Below, piece by piece: positions 21,387 to 24,688 of a stretch of DNA of 24,688 nucleotides. The notes under the pieces are model-generated. The model made no database searches and was not told the DNA's origin. It was given only the letters and a program-made list of their open reading frames with translations. Positions within the stretch are counted from its first letter, which is position 1, and each line of letters starts with the position of its first letter. This stretch comes from JAGLTN01 sp023135255 (GTDB lineage: Bacteria > Planctomycetota > Phycisphaerae > Sedimentisphaerales > Anaerobacaceae): the NCBI GenBank assembly GCA_030639495.1, contig DAOWCP010000031.1:1-24688 (forward strand), written 5' to 3'. Position numbers and translations under genes: made by a program.

Positions 21387-24300
21387 CTATTCAGAGCATT
21401 CAAGCCAGTATAGACTGAGCGTAGCATAGTCAGAAAAATCGACAACAGTGCTTTTGTCAAGGTCAGTTCCAAAACACCAGTCGCTTTCATCACCCGCTGA
21501 ATCACTGCAGTCTGTATCCAACCAATGTGAAACAAAAAGCTCCAGATCGACCATATCGGCAAATCTGGTTGTGAATGACCATGTTTCTCCAGGCGTCTCG
21601 CCGTAGCTGTTCTTCGCAACAACCTGCCAAAAATACGTTGTACAATATTGCAGGAGACCAGGATCGCAGGTTGATTCAGTCAAGTCAGCACAGACCAAGG
21701 CAGTGGGTGGATTTTCCGTGCCGAAATAAACATCCCACGTCGTGTCGCCGACACCACTGGTGTCGCTGCCAACACTGATTTCGCTGCCATCGCTGATTTC
21801 GTAATGGATCGTGCCGTTCCATACCCGCGGTGAGTACACACTGTCGAACGGGTACGCGTTGCCCGTGCCGCGATCCTCGAAACGCAGTTCCGCATTTTCA
21901 AAGACGCCGAGCGGCCCGTCCGTATAGCTCACGGTAGATGCGGTCGTCGTCCAGTAAATCCCTACCGTCTCGCCACTGGCAATCGTCAGACCGCCAATTG
22001 TCACGACAGTAGGCGTACCCACCGGATTCGTCGAGGGAAGTGTCACCGAACCCAGAAGTGTCCAGAGTGCTGGATTAGTCTCCTTGCCGACAAAACTGGT
22101 GTGATCCGTGACATAGTACACCTCTATTGTCGCAGAACCGCCAGCAGCACTAATGTTGCCTTCCCATCCTGTTATCGTGATGGTCTCCTTGGCCGTCAGA
22201 TCGAACATGCACCCGTCTTGGCCGTTGCCGCCTGCAAACGTCGTAGTCAGTGAGCCCGTCACACCCGGTGTGCCAGGAACATTCCAGGTCAGGTTGGTAT
22301 CGACCAGCACATCAATCGCACCATCGTTCGGGTCGGGATTGTTCGGCTCCGCCGGTGGATCAGACACGCCACCGCCACCAATTGTGAGTTTAACATTTGG
22401 TACAAATGTGCTGGCGCTTACCGTAGGCGAAGTGGTACCCGACCAGTCAAGCGGATCGCCGTAACCGCTGTCCGTATATGCATAAGCACTGCGGATTACA
22501 CCAGAATCGGAATATCTGCACATGCCGCTGGTGGTATAGCTGGAATTATTATGGCTAAAATCTATCAACAGGTTATCGGTACCGTTATAGTCAAATGTTG
22601 TTGAGAAAGCAAAGCTTCGCCATCCCGTAACACCGGTGGGTTCATTTCCCTGGTATACTACTACCCAATCAGTCGCCTCTAACGAAGCAGTGCTATAGGA
22701 ATCCAAACTGGTATGCTTCATTCTGATTGTCCAGTTATCCATCGTTTGCCCTGGTACAGTCTCGACATCAAGAGCTAAATCCGATATGGTGCCGCTAATG
22801 CCGATCTCACTGGCAAGATAGATTACCTGGGTTCGACTATCATGCCAATATGTATGCATAGGATAGTCCCATATAAATGTGCCCGTTCCGATAGTGATTG
22901 TCACGCTGTTAGCCACATCAATGGAAATAGTTGCGATATTGGAATCGCCGCCATCAGGTGCTGTACCGCCGTCATTGGCCTTGAAGCCGAACGCATCAGG
23001 CCCGATATATCCGCCATCGGGAGAATAAACGACCTGATTGCCGTTACCGACGAGGGCATAAGGAACTGCAACAATGACGCCGCCGCCCGGATCACTCAAA
23101 CTGCCGTTATCAGGCAGCGAAGTTATAATATAAGTCAATACCCCCGGCGGGTCAGGTTGGCCGTCATCGGTAGCCTGTAAGCTTACAATTATCGGTGTAT
23201 CCTGGCCTGTCGTTACAGAATCATTGGAAGCAATAGGTGGTGCTGCCACAGTATCGACAAAAGAAATCGCCCAGCGATTACCAGACGTACTGCCATAGTC
23301 AGTAGATGTGCTGGTAGTTACATTTTGGGGTGCAAACAAATGCCCCGCTTTGGTCGCGGTGATCGTATAGCTTGAACTTGACGGAACTTTTGCCAATGCG
23401 TATATACCGTTAGCGTCAGTAGTATCATTGTAAGTGCCGCCGCCGCTCCTTTGTCCTACGATGCTGACTCCGCTGACAGGATTGCCCCCAAGGTCGGTAA
23501 CGCGGCCACTAATGATCTCGCCCGAGCCTGACACATAAATATTATACACACATTTATAAACTGAAGTAAACGTGTAGCTTGTCGTCACGATGCTGGGAAG
23601 ATCGTACCAGGCATCACTCGATCCCGCCCAGCCCATATTAAGGTGGTGATATAAAGTAGAACTGTTATAACCGTAGCCATCTGTTAAAATTGCATGACCT
23701 CCGGAACTACCCGTTATTCCAAAAATAACCGGAAGACCTGCATCAAGATTGGGATTAACCATACCATTCAGCCCCGCACCGATATTACTGCCGGAATTGT
23801 AGCCTTTTCTGGCATTGCTATAACCAAACGTGCTGGTCAGGGCATCTTTTGTAGCCATAGTGTCGGCACCGGAACCGGCGCTGGCGTAATCCATTCCAAC
23901 AGAAACCCCTGCATCATAACAGAGCGCGCCGATAGCTTGGTGTTGTGCCAAAGTAGTACTACAGTCAGGGTCCAATACCATGTCTCCCCAATTGTACGGG
24001 CCGCCTGAGCCGTCGCCGCCACGGGTGTAGGCTGTTTGAGATAATCCGTCAACCTCAATAGTAAAGCCATGCACTCCGATACCGGCAGTCGGATGCTGAT
24101 AAAAACGCATCACCTGAGCCGCAGCTGTGGCCACACAGCCGCATGGGTAATGATTGGGGGCGTAATAGTTGTAACAATAATTACTACATTCGGTTTGCTG
24201 ACTCCATCTGCTCTGAACAAAAGGCGAAACACGAACATCGGAAACACTCCCAATACCCATTTCTAAAACGTCGCCACCAGCAAGCAGTGTCAAATTGTCC

Positions 24301-24688
24301 CATTTGTTTTCTGCATCCTGTGCGACCTGCTGAAGGTAGTCCATCTTAGTACCTTGAGGATTGCGAGCATCCGTCACTCGCGCGCTGAGGTCCATACTGA
24401 CCAAGGCCCCCAAAGGATTGTCAAGAGATGGGTCATAGCTGCCCGTTGAGACAAAGCCAATAATAGGTTCAACCTGATCGTCAGCTGGTACAATTACAAA
24501 ACCATCAGGATCCAGATTAACAATATAATATAGCGGTTGGTCAGCAGCATCAACGTAAGTATCAACTCGAAGGCTCACCCGACCTAAAGTAGCATCGAGA
24601 GGAGTGCTGTCAGATTTCAGCCAGCCAGCTACGACTGTTGCTGCCTGGTCCGTGGTGGTGGTGACAGCCCACAGATTGAAGGTTGGCA
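21387..24688 (-). CDS. Very large secreted streptopain-like (C10) cysteine peptidase, multidomain (5' end off window)
   Basis: The frame is open to the right edge (about 1,100 codons seen). The GTG at 24578 is not the start, because coding continues upstream without a stop. In order: C10 propeptide (TTDQAATVVAGWLKS ... GFVIVPADDQVEPIIGF); catalytic C10 domain with nucleophile Cys in YPCGCVATAAAQVMRFYQHP (codon 24137-24135), His in SGGHAILTDGYGY, and the HLNMGWAG loop; a carboxypeptidase-regulatory-like domain (SGRVTDLGGNPVSGVS); a cadherin/VCBS-like domain (ASNDSVTTGQDTPIIV); a beta domain (VTITIGTGTFIWDYPMHTYW); an Fn3-like domain interrupted by ~165 residues; and a C-terminal dockerin-like pair (DMVDLELFVSHWLD, then DLDKSTVVDFSDY). 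Streptopain-type enzymes are secreted, self-activated endopeptidases. A terminator follows. Confidence 0.9.
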   Translation of the reverse strand, partial: PTFNLWAVTTTTDQAATVVAGWLKSDSTPLDATLGRVSLRVDTYVDAADQPLYYIVNLDPDGFVIVPADDQVEPIIGFVSTGSYDPSLDNPLGALVSMDLSARVTDARNPQGTKMDYLQQVAQDAENKWDNLTLLAGGDVLEMGIGSVSDVRVSPFVQSRWSQQTECSNYCYNYYAPNHYPCGCVATAAAQVMRFYQHPTAGIGVHGFTIEVDGLSQTAYTRGGDGSGGPYNWGDMVLDPDCSTTLAQHQAIGALCYDAGVSVGMDYASAGSGADTMATKDALTSTFGYSNARKGYNSGSNIGAGLNGMVNPNLDAGLPVIFGITGSSGGHAILTDGYGYNSSTLYHHLNMGWAGSSDAWYDLPSIVTTSYTFTSVYKCVYNIYVSGSGEIISGRVTDLGGNPVSGVSIVGQRSGGGTYNDTTDANGIYALAKVPSSSSYTITATKAGHLFAPQNVTTSTSTDYGSTSGNRWAISFVDTVAAPPIASNDSVTTGQDTPIIVSLQATDDGQPDPPGVLTYIITSLPDNGSLSDPGGGVIVAVPYALVGNGNQVVYSPDGGYIGPDAFGFKANDGGTAPDGGDSNIATISIDVANSVTITIGTGTFIWDYPMHTYWHDSRTQVIYLASEIGISGTISDLALDVETVPGQTMDNWTIRMKHTSLDSYSTASLEATDWVVVYQGNEPTGVTGWRSFAFSTTFDYNGTDNLLIDFSHNNSSYTTSGMCRYSDSGVIRSAYAYTDSGYGDPLDWSGTTSPTVSASTFVPNVKLTIGGGGVSDPPAEPNNPDPNDGAIDVLVDTNLTWNVPGTPGVTGSLTTTFAGGNGQDGCMFDLTAKETITITGWEGNISAAGGSATIEVYYVTDHTSFVGKETNPALWTLLGSVTLPSTNPVGTPTVVTIGGLTIASGETVGIYWTTTASTVSYTDGPLGVFENAELRFEDRGTGNAYPFDSVYSPRVWNGTIHYEISDGSEISVGSDTSGVGDTTWDVYFGTENPPTALVCADLTESTCDPGLLQYCTTYFWQVVAKNSYGETPGETWSFTTRFADMVDLELFVSHWLDTDCSDSAGDESDWCFGTDLDKSTVVDFSDYATLSLYWLECSE
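21750..22270 (-). other. GC-rich domain insertion inside an Fn3-like domain of the C10 peptidase
   Basis: The Fn3-like fold begins PNDGAIDVLVDTNLTWNVPG and resumes with TTWDVYFGTENPP. Between them lie about 165 residues of another beta-rich unit (TGSLTTTFAGGNGQDG ... RVWNGTIHYE). By hand count 21841-21960 is 72/120 G+C (60%), against 25/60 at 21421-21480 and 20/60 at 23521-23580. This suggests separate acquisition. Confidence 0.5.

Noticed and set aside
24578..24580. GTG as the start of the C10 peptidase
   Set aside because: The frame continues upstream to the window edge without a stop and encodes typical C10 propeptide sequence, so the true start is outside.
24640..24665. Trinucleotide run near the right edge as a tandem repeat feature
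   Set aside because: It is only four Thr codons in the C10 propeptide frame.

Overview
The window looks like a chromosomal segment of a moderately AT-rich Planctomycetota bacterium, most likely class Phycisphaerae (Sedimentisphaerales-like). This is inferred from three things. Large exported proteins carry paired calcium-loop, dockerin-like modules. A CotH protein has the planctomycete-style mix of lamin-tail, chitobiase-C and CotH-kinase domains. A V/A-type ATPase operon sits beside glycan- and protein-degrading enzymes. No rRNA, tRNA, CRISPR array, transposase or phage gene was seen.

Layout. 1-2607 (minus, cut by the left edge) encodes a secreted CotH-kinase protein. After a divergent intergenic region, 3155-5680 (plus) holds lpxB (lipid A disaccharide synthase), a DUF3568-type lipoprotein, a DUF2905-type membrane protein and an iron-sulfur flavoprotein-like oxidoreductase. 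Everything to the right is on the minus strand. 15484 down to 6873 is a complete nine-gene V/A-type ATPase operon in the order H-C-I-K-F-E-A-B-D, led by a recognisable sigma70-type promoter. It is followed by a universal stress protein and a PTS EIIA (PtsN-like) protein. 15565-17217 is a secreted GH16 glucanase-type enzyme with a LamG-like domain. 17400-19155 is a compact operon of ECF sigma factor, small single-span membrane protein and a signal-peptidase-I-like protein lacking the catalytic serine. 19477-21078 is a secreted papain-family (C1) peptidase. 21387-24688 (cut by the right edge) is a very large streptopain-like (C10) peptidase.

How it works together. The ATPase operon is a self-contained ion pump or ATP synthase, with two small stress/phosphotransfer regulators at its tail. 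The exported enzymes (GH16, C1, C10, CotH) look like a particle- or biopolymer-degrading secretome whose members share dockerin-like modules. No cohesin is visible here.

Most unusual signals. Three intergenic regions of the minus-strand secretome cluster (17.2-17.4, 19.28-19.47 and 21.1-21.3 kb) are built from the same mobile-looking parts: two families of intrinsic terminators and an extended -10 promoter (TGGTATAAT). One region is a promoter followed directly by a terminator with no gene between. Another contains an 18-codon signal-peptide-like ORF resembling the start of the GH16 gene. Near-identical terminator repeats also bracket the sigma-factor/pseudo-signal-peptidase operon.
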